A DNA stretch of 64,000 nt from an uncultured Litoreibacter sp. (GCA_947493265.1 CANLQL010000002.1:372001-436000); one strand, 5' to 3'; numbered from the stretch's first letter, positions 46,401-54,349 are shown. Numbers and translations are program-made. The notes: generated from the sequence alone by a model not told the origin.

Positions 46401-47254
46401 TAGGCTGAAAAGCCGGGCTCTAGCTTTTTCAGATCTTCCGGTCGCAATCGGGAGGCGTCTTCCCCCATTGCCCAAAGGTCGCTGACATAGAACTCAAGCA
46501 GCAACGGGTCCCCGCGTTCTGTCAAGCGGTGAAGCTCCCCGATCACATCCACATCCGTTGCCAGACCATCCAATGGACAGCCCATGCTTTCGAGAACCTC
46601 CGCAATTCCGCTTCGGCCAAGCGGGCGGGGCTCGATAACGTCGGCGAAGCCACGGCTTCGCGACCAACCCAGTCGCTGCAACCAGTTTTTCGGACCGCGG
46701 TCCCCTGCGAGGACCCGAGCGGATACAAGGATTTTCAGCGTTGCCGGTGGGTCGAGCGGAAAGATATCGGGATCAAATCGCCAACCCGTGGCTTCATCTA
46801 GGCCGTCGATAACGACAAGGGTCGGTATGGCGTCGCGAGAAATACGATCGAAATACTCAATGACTTTTTCGCGGTAGTACTGTGCTGGCTCAGACGGGGC
46901 CGAAGGTAGTTTTTCTCCCAGAATGTCCGCAAGACGGCCCGCAAGTGCCTGATAAAATAGAGGAGCGAGGTTGGTCTCAAACCGAATGGATATGGGGACA
47001 AAAACCTTGTGAAACCCTGTTTCGAGTTGATTGATCCAGCGCACCAGCAAAGCGGATTTACCGCGTCCTGCTGGCGCTGCTACCAACATCGCGGGGCTGG
47101 CGCGTTTGCCGGTAACCCACGCGTTCAGGCCCGCAATTTCTTTGCTTCGTCCCCCGAACGGTTTGGGTCGTCTGGGCGTGCCCAGATAATGCTGCATGAA
47201 CTTGCGGATCGAAAGTTGATACTCAGATGGTCCGACATGCGCGCCAATTTGCAC
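43472..47254 (-). CDS. Large NACHT/STAND-type P-loop ATPase, probable C-terminal part of a frameshift fusion
   Basis: 1260 residues from GTG 47254, which has no good Shine-Dalgarno. Residues about 33-330 are a STAND NTPase: FGGRSKEIAGL, Walker A AAPAGRGKS (59-67), Walker B LVVIDGLDEA (146-155), a sensor segment LKILVSAR, then helical regions. Residues about 400-1260 are mostly helical and look like an alpha-solenoid sensor. STAND proteins act as switches that assemble on ligand binding, many in phage defence. The frame is open 26 codons further upstream without any ATG, GTG or TTG, up to the stop of the small gene at 47332; see the frameshift signal. No separate effector domain is seen. Confidence 0.85.
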   Translation of the reverse strand: MQIGAHVGPSEYQLSIRKFMQHYLGTPRRPKPFGGRSKEIAGLNAWVTGKRASPAMLVAAPAGRGKSALLVRWINQLETGFHKVFVPISIRFETNLAPLFYQALAGRLADILGEKLPSAPSEPAQYYREKVIEYFDRISRDAIPTLVVIDGLDEATGWRFDPDIFPLDPPATLKILVSARVLAGDRGPKNWLQRLGWSRSRGFADVIEPRPLGRSGIAEVLESMGCPLDGLATDVDVIGELHRLTERGDPLLLEFYVSDLWAMGEDASRLRPEDLKKLEPGFSAYFKQWLDDQGGLWREHARLDPKVMEYILLIFSCAMGPLKFVELEALLFAVMNERPLISLKTLEPLQRFVVGDGSDAGYALSHPKLSEYLREDHFNNGSHVKAADLAFNDWCQQVAKNLNASTMKPDAAPSYPLLYYTQHLNTYSGPDLVPRYRELLEDGWRKGWLALEDGEQGFARDVAACLDALQTYADTDPARLLEPEVGLGGQLRALLCLTSINSIGIGIHSELLVELYKQGSISPRQVLTLARHQHDYAKAEIFAELGAELPEELASEAYGLLSEVPETTKGFRYLEALLTVALRLPKHHKTRAMLSLEKILIEEPDDYFVTYRLEKFTDQLPDGFVDHVQKQQKEKAQDRSRDQDAQEPVATQPPPSAEPEIRSAETKKIEDDAWQFRHDIEQQDAANDDLTTRFLDFTAENSNNERVLWYFGKLVPTIVQQTGQKYTDRMVEIAKTIDPPKPFYELNFFEALLPVVPQSMQLKILDYASERFESYELRKLFDVAKSVIPVEVIASQYIGRGAKEGPKAIFELTKKIPWALPESELRFLFDNFREFSSYDRTTILEQVGPHLSEPLQKIAIENIGEFDSAWDIGNSLNKLVPHLSDENLVTVANMAHALPEMRDRGKVLASLIPLYRARGLDGKIEDAQRLAFTIGQEDLGNLAALSLTWNAKDLPAETISRLVHEQRDKTVLQNGIFEIFAASLVISTLPEADRAIALEQSIDKTRRIDQFENKILGTMLIAALKPAPDRKDMIDEMIEKFEIEIKENPDNDLVVILPFLYPFSTEDQRARLKTLRAEYEQSDHEDPNEESVRRWLEFGLMEPADHTAERLNDFLRLEVEGMDEKHDRDAWLMLRILAMLVFSKLSPSETADAARTLWTEVRQTKIERQNAMQLAMLIPLMDKTDLPVAFSEFIKASQELSRPDVLNLFLVLNGAFFKYLEPLKTAEQMQQGTSALHRLGGDHAITEVRQAIRDVASWWP

Positions 47255-47293
47255 AATGATGTCACGACCAGCCGTCAGGTTTTCCGCTGAAAT

Positions 47294-47341
47294 CTGGGCT
47301 CCGCTGGGCGGAGAATAAGTTGAAGCCCCAGTTAGTTTCCC
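47294..47341 (-). promoter_or_regulatory. Candidate programmed -1 ribosomal frameshift signal
   Basis: On the minus strand the small gene ends ...TCG GGA AAC TAA, so the heptamer G GGA AAC (47341-47335, the X XXY YYZ form) sits directly before the stop (47334-47332). Shifting -1 gives GGG AAA CTA ACT..., which stays open into the STAND gene. Immediately after the stop comes a hairpin: CTGGG pairs with CCCAG (47331-47294) and encloses a perfect CTCCGC-CCA-GCGGAG stem. The 3-base spacer to the outer stem is shorter than usual (5-9 bases). GGGAAAC is a known eukaryotic and viral slippery site; lambda uses the similar GGGAAAG. Confidence 0.6.
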
Positions 47342-47784
47342 GAGTTGCCGGAGGTGATTTCGTCAATCTTAATATCGTAGCCAGCCTTCAGGTTATCGAC
47401 CACAACACCGCGCTCCGCTTTGATTTTGCCAAGAATGATCGACCGCTCGGAGGACAGGTTTTTCACAACGATGCCGCCTTCTTCGAGAGCGGAATGCAAG
47501 CCCGTATCCTTTTCGATCTCTTCGATGACCTTCGCAGCAGCTTCGATGACTTTGGCGTCTTTCGGGGCATCGCTGTCTTCAATCTCTTCAGCAGCCGTTC
47601 CCTTAGCGTTTTTCGAGTCGGGATTTTTCTCCAGACTTGGAAAGAATGCTGCTTTGTAAGTGTCTGTCAGAATGGTTTTAAGTCCGTTATAGGCGTCCTT
47701 TACGGCACCGGATGCAACGTCTTTGCTTGCAGCGACAGCGCCGGCGGTCACGGCAGCGACGATTGAAGAAACGATCGGGTCCAA
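47332..47784 (-). CDS. Small effector-associated-type domain protein upstream of (and probably fused by frameshift to) the STAND ATPase
   Basis: 150 residues from TTG 47784, with an excellent AGGAGGAATTCAA leader; a GTG at 47832 is less likely. Residues 1-90 (DPIVSSIVAAVTAGAVAASK; AVKDAYNGLKTIL; KNPDSKNAKG) resemble a helical N-terminal domain that I recall at the start of bacterial STAND and other conflict proteins. Residues 100-150 hold strand repeats (GIVVKNLSSERSIILG; GVVVDNLKAGYDIKI). A related repeat (AQISAENLTAGRDIIVQIG) occurs in the -1 frame just before the ATPase, which suggests a single ancestral protein. Confidence 0.78.
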   Translation of the reverse strand: MDPIVSSIVAAVTAGAVAASKDVASGAVKDAYNGLKTILTDTYKAAFFPSLEKNPDSKNAKGTAAEEIEDSDAPKDAKVIEAAAKVIEEIEKDTGLHSALEEGGIVVKNLSSERSIILGKIKAERGVVVDNLKAGYDIKIDEITSGNSGN

Positions 47785-47832
47785 TTGAATTCCTCCTTCA
47801 AAAATGGGTGTGCTTCGGCGGGTAAAATTCAC

Positions 47833-48135
47833 CGAAATCGCGAAAAAATCTAAAAACTATACGTCTAGAATGCGCGTCGCATGATGCTGCGCATAGGCAA
47901 AAAGTGTACCTTGGCGACCCTGCCTGTCAACAATTCGCTCAGCGCTGCGTTGCAGGTGCTTGATCAGACAGTGCCACCTAAACCCTCTCTTGGTTTCAGA
48001 AATGGCATCTACACAAGTATTGTTTTGGCGTCTAAAGACGTTTGGTAACCTTCCTGTCTGACTGCGTGAAAACTGAAGACAGGACCGCACAACCCAGACG
48101 GCTGTTTGCCTCTGCAAGACCCAAAGGACGAGCCC
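47833..48135. other. Intergenic region before the zinc alcohol dehydrogenase gene (303 bp)
   Basis: Holds the divergent promoters of the small STAND-linked gene and the dehydrogenase. An inverted repeat CCTGTCT (48053-48059) / AGACAGG (48077-48083) lies about 50-80 bp before the dehydrogenase start. A 55-codon frame (47881-48048) has no Shine-Dalgarno and no features, and I do not call it. Confidence 0.5.
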
Positions 48136-49170
48136 ATGGCGCATCAAGCAGCTGTTTATCGCGGGGATAAGCACTTTTCCATCGAACAGACAGAGGTGGC
48201 CGCACCGAAACCCGGTGAGGTTCAGATTGATGTCGCCTATTGCGGGATTTGCGGAACGGACCTGCATATTTACCTGGGACACATGGACGGGCGTGTGGGT
48301 TTTGAACGCACAATTGGTCATGAGATGTCGGGTGTGATCGCGGCCGTTGGGGCGGGCGTTGAGAACCTTGAGCCCGGTCAAAGGATTGTTGTGCGTCCGC
48401 TGGATCATTGCGGTGATTGCCCGGCTTGCAATGCGGGCCACGAGCATGTGTGCCACAACCTGAAGTTTATCGGCATCGACACGGATGGTGCGTTTCAGCA
48501 GAAATGGAATGTGCCCGCGCATACGATCCATGTGTTGCCGAACGACCTCGCGCTTAGCCATGCGGCCTTGATCGAGCCGTTGGCGGTAGCGGTTCATGAC
48601 GTTGGGCGCGGCAAGGTAAAACCCGGCGAAGATGTTCTTGTGATCGGAGGTGGTCCAATCGGTATGCTTGTGGCGATGGCGGCGCGCGATGCAGGTGCAA
48701 ACGTCACGATCTCGGAGATCAATGAGAACCGGCTGGCATTTGCGCAAAAGATCGGCTTTGCGGCGCTGAACCCAAAAACCACGGACGTCGCCGAGGCGAT
48801 CCACAGCAGTACAGGCGGGAAAGGGGCGGACGTCGTTTTTGAGGTTTCCGGCAGCCAACCCGGCGTGGATTTGATGACGGCAGCTGCTGCAACGCGCGGT
48901 CGGATCGTGATGGTCGCCATTCACGCGACGAAACCTCAGATTGATCTGTTCCAGTTTTTCTGGCGCGAGCTTGATCTGATCGGCGCGCGTGTTTACCGCT
49001 CTGAAGACTACGACAAAGCGATGGAAATCCTGGCGCGCGGTGTGATTGATTGCGACGCGTTTATTACGGATATTCAAGGTCTTGACGACATCGAGGCGGC
49101 TTTCAAGTCGCTGACCGAAAACCCAAATGCGATGAAATCTATGATCCGCGTAACGGAGAACTTGCAATGA
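48136..49170 (+). CDS. Zinc-dependent alcohol dehydrogenase, sorbitol/threonine dehydrogenase type
   Basis: 344 residues from ATG 48136 with AAAGGA upstream. Catalytic Zn ligands are visible in CGICGTDLHIY and IGHEMSG; the structural Zn Cys cluster is CGDCPACNAGHEHVC; the NAD motif is VIGGGPIGM. It overlaps the SDR gene by 4 bp. The pair (MDR alcohol dehydrogenase plus KduD-like SDR) points to oxidation of a sugar acid or polyol; substrate not determined. Confidence 0.9.
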   Translation: MAHQAAVYRGDKHFSIEQTEVAAPKPGEVQIDVAYCGICGTDLHIYLGHMDGRVGFERTIGHEMSGVIAAVGAGVENLEPGQRIVVRPLDHCGDCPACNAGHEHVCHNLKFIGIDTDGAFQQKWNVPAHTIHVLPNDLALSHAALIEPLAVAVHDVGRGKVKPGEDVLVIGGGPIGMLVAMAARDAGANVTISEINENRLAFAQKIGFAALNPKTTDVAEAIHSSTGGKGADVVFEVSGSQPGVDLMTAAAATRGRIVMVAIHATKPQIDLFQFFWRELDLIGARVYRSEDYDKAMEILARGVIDCDAFITDIQGLDDIEAAFKSLTENPNAMKSMIRVTENLQ

Positions 49171-49937
49171 GCTTGATGGATAAATTCAGCCTCACGGGGA
49201 AAACCGCACTTGTCACCGGGGCAAAACGTGGCATCGGGCGCGGCATGGCAGAAGCCTTGGCAGAGGCGGGAGCTGATATCATCGGCGTCAGTGCATCGCT
49301 GGACCCGGAAAGTTCGGACGTTGCGAAAAGTGTCACGGCTCTGGGTCGGAAATTCAGCGGTTACGCTTGTGATTTTTCTGATCGCGCGGCGGTCAGCGCG
49401 TTCTGCGCGCAGGTTTTGAAAGATCACCCGCAGATCGATATTCTGGTCAACAATGCGGGAACGATTTTGCGCGAACCCGCAGCAACTCATCCCGACGAGA
49501 TGTGGGATAAAGTGATTGAAGTGAACCTCAACGCGCAATTCATCCTGACCCGGGAGATCGGCCGCGAAATGGTTGCGCGCGGGTCTGGCAAGGTCATTTT
49601 TACCGCGTCCCTGCTGACGTTTCAGGGCGGCATCACGGTGCCTGGATATGCGGCCTCCAAAGGCGGCATCGGTCAATTGACGATGGCTTTCGCGAACGAA
49701 TGGGCTGCAAAAGGCGTAAACGTGAACGCCATTGCGCCGGGCTATATCGACACTGACAACACCGAGGCTTTGCGGGCTGATCCCGTGCGATCGAAATCCA
49801 TTTTGGACCGCATTCCAGCCGGACGCTGGGGCACGCCGGACGATTTCAAAGGGCCTGTGGTCTTTCTGGCATCTGACGCGTCTGCCTATATGAACGGCCA
49901 TACGATGCTTGTGGATGGCGGCTGGATGGGGCGCTGA
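49167..49937 (+). CDS. SDR-family oxidoreductase, KduD-like
   Basis: 256 residues. NAD-binding TGAKRGIGRG, NNAG motif, catalytic YAASKGG and the C-terminal DGGWMGR ending are typical of classical SDRs; FSLTGKTALVTGAKRGIG and the NEWAAKGVNVNAIAPGYIDTDNT stretch match 2-dehydro-3-deoxy-D-gluconate 5-dehydrogenase (KduD) proteins. It is translationally coupled to the zinc dehydrogenase. Uronate catabolism is plausible but no other uronate gene is present. Confidence 0.85.
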   Translation: MSLMDKFSLTGKTALVTGAKRGIGRGMAEALAEAGADIIGVSASLDPESSDVAKSVTALGRKFSGYACDFSDRAAVSAFCAQVLKDHPQIDILVNNAGTILREPAATHPDEMWDKVIEVNLNAQFILTREIGREMVARGSGKVIFTASLLTFQGGITVPGYAASKGGIGQLTMAFANEWAAKGVNVNAIAPGYIDTDNTEALRADPVRSKSILDRIPAGRWGTPDDFKGPVVFLASDASAYMNGHTMLVDGGWMGR

Positions 49938-49981
49938 TCTCAGCGCTTGGCCGCATGCGGGTTTAGTCTTATATTGGCGCG

Positions 49982-49997
49982 TGTCATCTTGATGACA
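49982..49997. promoter_or_regulatory. Perfect palindrome upstream of the beta-helix gene
   Basis: TGTCATC-TT-GATGACA is perfectly symmetrical and lies about 90 bp upstream of the beta-helix protein gene and 45 bp after the SDR gene. Form and place suit an operator; the factor is unknown. Confidence 0.35.
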
Positions 49998-50084
49998 GAA
50001 ATTGACGTTTATTGGTTCGTAACCTGACGCCTGACCGCATTGCCTTGGCGTGCTGTCGGTGTTTGCTTAAAGAGAAAGACCGCC

Positions 50085-51920
50085 ATGACTGCCAAGATCA
50101 TTATTGCGCGCAGATCGACAACGCAGGTCGCCCCGGACGGGATATTCTTTGAGCTTGATATCACGCAAGCCGGGTTCCAGACCAAAGGCCCCCGCAGCGG
50201 CGAGATTTACGATCCGCGCTTTCATGATCTGTATTATTTCTGGGATTTCGGGGACAGCTACCAATTCAAGGCACCGGAAAACCTGCCGGACGCGCATCGC
50301 GATTCTGGGAAGTCCTATGGGCCGATGGTATCGCATACCTACCGCAAACCCGGTCGCTTCAAGGTCACCTGCCTGATTGTGGAGCCATCCACGGGCATCA
50401 CCGCCTTGGCAGAGACGACTATTGCCGTGGGCGATCCCGATCGGATGTTTGCAGCAACAAACACGGTGTTTGTCGATCCCTCGGGCCGGGGTGTAGGCGC
50501 GCCGGATCGTGCGCGGGTTGTCACCTCGATTGCGCAAGCGATCCAAACCGTGTCGGGGCAGGAATCGACACCCAAGCGGATCATGCTGCGCCGGGGGCAG
50601 ACCTATGCCTTTGGCGGGACGTCACTTGGCAGCGGGGCGCATGTCCCAAGCCTTCACATCGTGGCAGGGCCGGGCAATGACACCAATCCTGTTCTCAGAT
50701 GCAGTGGGCAATGGACTTGGAATGATGTGCGGACCGTGACGAACGGACGGTCAAAAGACTGGGTGTTTCAGAACATCGATTTCTATGGACCTTGGGATTC
50801 CACGACAGAGCGTGGCGCGCTTGTGATCGGGATTGGCCCGCAAGAAAACTCCCCCAATTTGACGCTGATTGACGGGTGCCATTTCGACGGGTTCACCGGC
50901 GCATTTGTCCCCACAAGCGGCAACAATGTCCTGCACCGGATGACTGTTATTAACGACACAACGATCACCAATTGGCAGGGGTTCGGTGTCATCGATGGTG
51001 ACAATTCCGGGATCGCGTTGACCGGGTCGTGTATTCGCCAACATGTCGATGCGCTCGCCGGAAAAACCGACCTGAAAGGCAACAATAACGGACCCTTCCG
51101 TAATGGGGCACGGCTGAACCGGACGATCATTACCAATTGCGATATGTTCAGTCGGAACGGCTGGTCCCCCTTTGGCGGTGTGTTTCAAGCCAGCCAAGCC
51201 TGCATTCGGTTTAACACCGATGGGATGGAGGGGCCGCGCGCAAATATTCAAGCCAATGCGCTTGAAGGTGGATATTGGGTTCTGATCTTTACGCCCGAGG
51301 CTGGGTTGGAGGGCAAAGCCGTCAATGCAGTGATCGAAAAGAACTATATTCTGGGCTGCCACCTGACATCGTCGACCGTCGTGATTGCCTATGGCGGAAC
51401 AACCATCCGCAACAACATCCTTGTGCAGCCCAATGAGGCCTCGCTGAAAGTTTCAGGGGAGCTTTATACGTTCATCCAATTGGAAAACGTGCAGGGGAAC
51501 GCGCGCAATGCGCGCACACCGATCAATATCTACAACAACACCTATATCCATCTGACACCGCAATCGAGCTACCAGTTCCCTGATGCCCCGCCCGCATCCC
51601 TGATCGGCAAGCAGTATTTTTCAAACGTCACGGAAGGCAACAACCTGCAGCATATGCCCAACGTCAAACCGGCGACGGTTGTTGATGGGCCGCTGGAGAC
51701 GTCTAAGATCCTGTGGACACCGCGGGAGCGCGGTTACAGATCCAGTGTTCTGGGACTTCAAAAACACACCGCCACGCCGCGCAATGTGGTGGCCACCTAC
51801 GCGCCGCTCTCAGGCTCCGCCGCTTTGGGGGATGCGCTTAGCGGACCGGCCGCTTTTGATGATTTCTACGGCAAGCCAAGGCCGCATTATCCGTCGCGCG
51901 GCGCGTTTGAGATGCCTTAG
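50085..51920 (+). CDS. Right-handed beta-helix protein with N-terminal PKD-like domain
   Basis: 611 residues from ATG 50085. The N-terminal 120 residues hold a PKD-like Ig domain (DLYYFWDFGDSYQF; VSHTYRKPGRFKVTCLI). From about residue 125 on the repeated short strands with Asn-rich turns (ITNCDMFSRNGW; IEKNYILGCH; IRNNILVQPN; INIYNNTYIHL) indicate a pectate-lyase-like parallel beta-helix. No signal peptide is visible, so export by another route or an intracellular role is possible. Such folds occur in polysaccharide lyases, adhesins and phage tail spikes. Confidence 0.75.
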   Translation: MTAKIIIARRSTTQVAPDGIFFELDITQAGFQTKGPRSGEIYDPRFHDLYYFWDFGDSYQFKAPENLPDAHRDSGKSYGPMVSHTYRKPGRFKVTCLIVEPSTGITALAETTIAVGDPDRMFAATNTVFVDPSGRGVGAPDRARVVTSIAQAIQTVSGQESTPKRIMLRRGQTYAFGGTSLGSGAHVPSLHIVAGPGNDTNPVLRCSGQWTWNDVRTVTNGRSKDWVFQNIDFYGPWDSTTERGALVIGIGPQENSPNLTLIDGCHFDGFTGAFVPTSGNNVLHRMTVINDTTITNWQGFGVIDGDNSGIALTGSCIRQHVDALAGKTDLKGNNNGPFRNGARLNRTIITNCDMFSRNGWSPFGGVFQASQACIRFNTDGMEGPRANIQANALEGGYWVLIFTPEAGLEGKAVNAVIEKNYILGCHLTSSTVVIAYGGTTIRNNILVQPNEASLKVSGELYTFIQLENVQGNARNARTPINIYNNTYIHLTPQSSYQFPDAPPASLIGKQYFSNVTEGNNLQHMPNVKPATVVDGPLETSKILWTPRERGYRSSVLGLQKHTATPRNVVATYAPLSGSAALGDALSGPAAFDDFYGKPRPHYPSRGAFEMP

Positions 51921-51937
51921 CCCAGACACTGGTTGCA

Positions 51938-52870
51938 TCACGGCAGGGGGATGAATTCGTCCTTATCGTCCGGGGGCAGCTGAAAGCGCCCATGGGCCCA
52001 GTCGCCCGCCGCCCAAGCGACTTTCGCGGCCTCGATCTTGTCACGCGATGAGGCCACGAAATTCCACCAGATATGGCGTGGTCCGTTCAACGTCTCACCG
52101 CCCAGTGCCATCAGCCTTGCGCCCGCAGGCCCGGCTTTCACCGAGATTGCATCGCCAGGACGAAACACCATCATTTGTCCCGCCTCAAAGACATCACCAG
52201 CAACCTCGATAGATCCAGAGGTCACATAAAGCCCACGGTCCTCATGTTCTTGCGGCAGCGGAATTGCGGCACCGGGGTCAAGCACGACATCGGCGTAGAA
52301 CATTTCTGAGAATGTTTGCACCGGTGCGCGTTCCCCCCAGGCGGTGCCCAGGATCAAGCGCACCTGTTTGCCTTCACCTTCCAGAAACGGCAGCGCGCCT
52401 TCGCTGTGATGCTCAAACCCTGCATCGGTTTCTTCATGCTCTTCAGGCAGCGCAACCCAGGTCTGAATGCCAAAGAGGCTGCTGGGGTTCTGGCGGGTTT
52501 TCGCACTTGTTCGCTCTGAGTGGGTGACGCCGTTGCCGGCGATCATCCAATTGACCTCACCGGGGTAAATCATCTGGTTGGTGCCCAGACTGTCGCGGTG
52601 CTGAAATTCACCCTGATAAAGATATGTCACCGTTGCCAGACCAATATGCGGATGCGGGCGTACATCGATGCCCTGGTCGGTCAGAAATTCCGCAGGCCCC
52701 ATCTGATCAAAGAAGACAAAGGGGCCGACCATCTTGCGCTGGGCCGAGGGCAGGGCCCTGCGGACCTCAAAATCGCCGATGTCGCGCGCACGTGGCACGA
52801 CGATCGTGTCAATCGCGTCCAGCGTGGTGGCATCTGGGTAATGCGGCTCAAGGGCAGGGTTCCAGCTCAT
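51938..52870 (-). CDS. Pirin family protein (first of two)
   Basis: 310 residues, a bicupin. The N-terminal half carries the metal motif HPHIGLATVTYLYQGEFQHRDSLG and MIAGNGVTHSERT; the C-terminal half is the pirin C domain (PLPQEHEDRGLYVTSGSIEVAG). Bacterial pirins act as quercetinase-like oxygenases or redox regulators. Followed on the same strand by nothing; the next pirin gene starts upstream of it in a possible operon. Confidence 0.88.
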   Translation of the reverse strand: MSWNPALEPHYPDATTLDAIDTIVVPRARDIGDFEVRRALPSAQRKMVGPFVFFDQMGPAEFLTDQGIDVRPHPHIGLATVTYLYQGEFQHRDSLGTNQMIYPGEVNWMIAGNGVTHSERTSAKTRQNPSSLFGIQTWVALPEEHEETDAGFEHHSEGALPFLEGEGKQVRLILGTAWGERAPVQTFSEMFYADVVLDPGAAIPLPQEHEDRGLYVTSGSIEVAGDVFEAGQMMVFRPGDAISVKAGPAGARLMALGGETLNGPRHIWWNFVASSRDKIEAAKVAWAAGDWAHGRFQLPPDDKDEFIPLP

Positions 52871-52929
52871 CTTCTATCTCCTTATTGGCGTGACGACTGG
52901 CGGCGGTCCCGCCAGTCGCTATTCTTTGT

Positions 52930-53658
52930 TTAGGGGGCCAGATCGAAGAACAGAATCTCCGCGTCTTGGCCTTGGTCGAACGTCAGCTGGCCTTCGCCCT
53001 CGATGGCCAGACCATCGCCTTTTGACAGGGACACGCCGTTTACACGTAAAGCGCCATCGGCGACCTGCACCCAGGCCTTGCGACCTGCAGAAAGCGTGGT
53101 GGTGATCTGCTGATCACCCCGCAATGTTGCAGCATAAACGCTGGCATCCGCCTGCGTTTTCATCGACCCGTCTCGCCCGTCTCGCGACAAGAACAGCTTC
53201 AACTGCCCATCCTTGTCGGCTGCTGTCAGGTCCATTGTATCGTAGGCGGGCGCGGTGTTGCCAACTTCCGGCAAAAGCCACACCTGCAGGAACCGCATTT
53301 CTTCGGTATTGGAGGGGTTGAACTCCGAATGGGTGACACCGGATCCTGCGCTCATGTATTGAACGCCGCCAGCACCAACGACAGAACCGTTGCCCATGCT
53401 GTCTTTATGCTCAAGCGCGCCACCCATCACGTAGGAGAATATCTCGGCGTTCTGGTGCGGGTGTTCGCCAAACCCCATGCCGCCCGCGACGCGGTCATCG
53501 TTTATCACGCGCAGGTTGCCAAAGCCCATAAACGCAGGGTCATGATATTGGCCAAAGCTGAAACTATGGGCTGACTTTAGCCAGCCGAAGTCGGCTTGCC
53601 CACGATCTTGTGCAGGTCGGTGGGTAAGGCGCAAAGTTGTGTCTGTTACGGTCGTCAT
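52930..53658 (-). CDS. Pirin family protein (YhhW-like)
   Basis: 242 residues from ATG 53658 with AAGGAAC upstream. Metal-binding cupin motif GEHPHQNAEIFSYVMGGALEHKDSMG and SAGSGVTHSEFNPS. The length and sequence match YhhW-type pirins with quercetin 2,3-dioxygenase activity. It lies 13 bp downstream of azoR and 59 bp upstream of the first pirin gene, so the three probably form one operon. Confidence 0.9.
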   Translation of the reverse strand: MTTVTDTTLRLTHRPAQDRGQADFGWLKSAHSFSFGQYHDPAFMGFGNLRVINDDRVAGGMGFGEHPHQNAEIFSYVMGGALEHKDSMGNGSVVGAGGVQYMSAGSGVTHSEFNPSNTEEMRFLQVWLLPEVGNTAPAYDTMDLTAADKDGQLKLFLSRDGRDGSMKTQADASVYAATLRGDQQITTTLSAGRKAWVQVADGALRVNGVSLSKGDGLAIEGEGQLTFDQGQDAEILFFDLAP

Positions 53659-53671
53659 TGATCCGTTCCTT

Positions 53672-54250
53672 CTATGAGAGTTTCGCAATTGCGGACTTCG
53701 CCGCAACAATTTTCTCGTCTGCGTCTTTGCCCAAAGCGTCAGCGGCAATGATGGTTACATCGGTGATACCGATAAATCCCATGATATGGCGCAGATAGGT
53801 TGAGGCAAAGTCGATCTCGCTGCCCATCTTGGTGCCGCCGGATGCGATCAGAAGGATCGCGCGCTTGCCTTCAAGCAACCCCTTCGGGCCCGTTTCGGTG
53901 TATTTGAACGTCACACCGACACGGCAGACCTGATCGATCCAGGCTTTCAGCACAGCCGGTGTCGAGAAATTATAAACAGGCGCGCCGATCACGATTGTGT
54001 CTGCGGCCTGAATTTCATCGATCAGGTCGTCCGACAATGCCAGCGTTTGGCGCTGCTGTTCCGTACGCTCCGCTTCCGGTGTGAAATTTGCAGCCAGCCA
54101 GTCTTCCGTGAGAACCGGGATGGCGTCGGTCAAATCGCGCTCAATCACCTTTTCTGCGCCGAGTTGACGAAGAACGTCGGCTGATAGGTCACGGGTGATC
54201 GATCCCGCATGGCGGGCGCTGGATTGGATATTCAAGACTGTTTGGGTCAT
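53672..54250 (-). CDS. azoR: FMN-dependent NADH:quinone/azo reductase
   Basis: 192 residues from ATG 54250. Flavodoxin-like fold of the AzoR group: LNIQSSARHAGSITR at the phosphate loop, ADTIVIGAPVYNFSTPAVLKAWIDQV and ALLIASGGTKMG. These enzymes reduce quinones and azo compounds with two electrons and protect from electrophiles. It is divergent from a LysR regulator; a 15-bp palindrome lies between them. Confidence 0.9.
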   Translation of the reverse strand: MTQTVLNIQSSARHAGSITRDLSADVLRQLGAEKVIERDLTDAIPVLTEDWLAANFTPEAERTEQQRQTLALSDDLIDEIQAADTIVIGAPVYNFSTPAVLKAWIDQVCRVGVTFKYTETGPKGLLEGKRAILLIASGGTKMGSEIDFASTYLRHIMGFIGITDVTIIAADALGKDADEKIVAAKSAIAKLS

Positions 54251-54321
54251 GTCAAAATCTCTTTCGTTCTTGGTTGAGGGATACATAACCGTTGCAAATA
54301 CAAGAACTAGTGGCGTAAATG

Positions 54322-54336
54322 GCAAATTATATTTGC
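54322..54336. promoter_or_regulatory. Palindrome in the azoR-lysR intergenic region
   Basis: GCAAAT-TAT-ATTTGC is perfectly symmetrical, 13 bp upstream of the lysR-type gene and 72 bp upstream of azoR. LysR regulators bind such A/T-rich dyads to control themselves and the divergent gene. Confidence 0.5.
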
Positions 54337-54349
54337 GATTAGGAGAACA

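Noticed and set aside
47881-48048. 55-codon plus-strand frame between the STAND locus and the alcohol dehydrogenase
   Set aside because: No ribosome-binding site and no hydrophobic or motif pattern; left uncalled.
47857-49167. Long minus-strand frame (436 codons) opposite the zinc alcohol dehydrogenase
   Set aside because: It lies in antisense register to a gene with full Zn-dehydrogenase motifs and shows no domain or Shine-Dalgarno; a codon-bias shadow.
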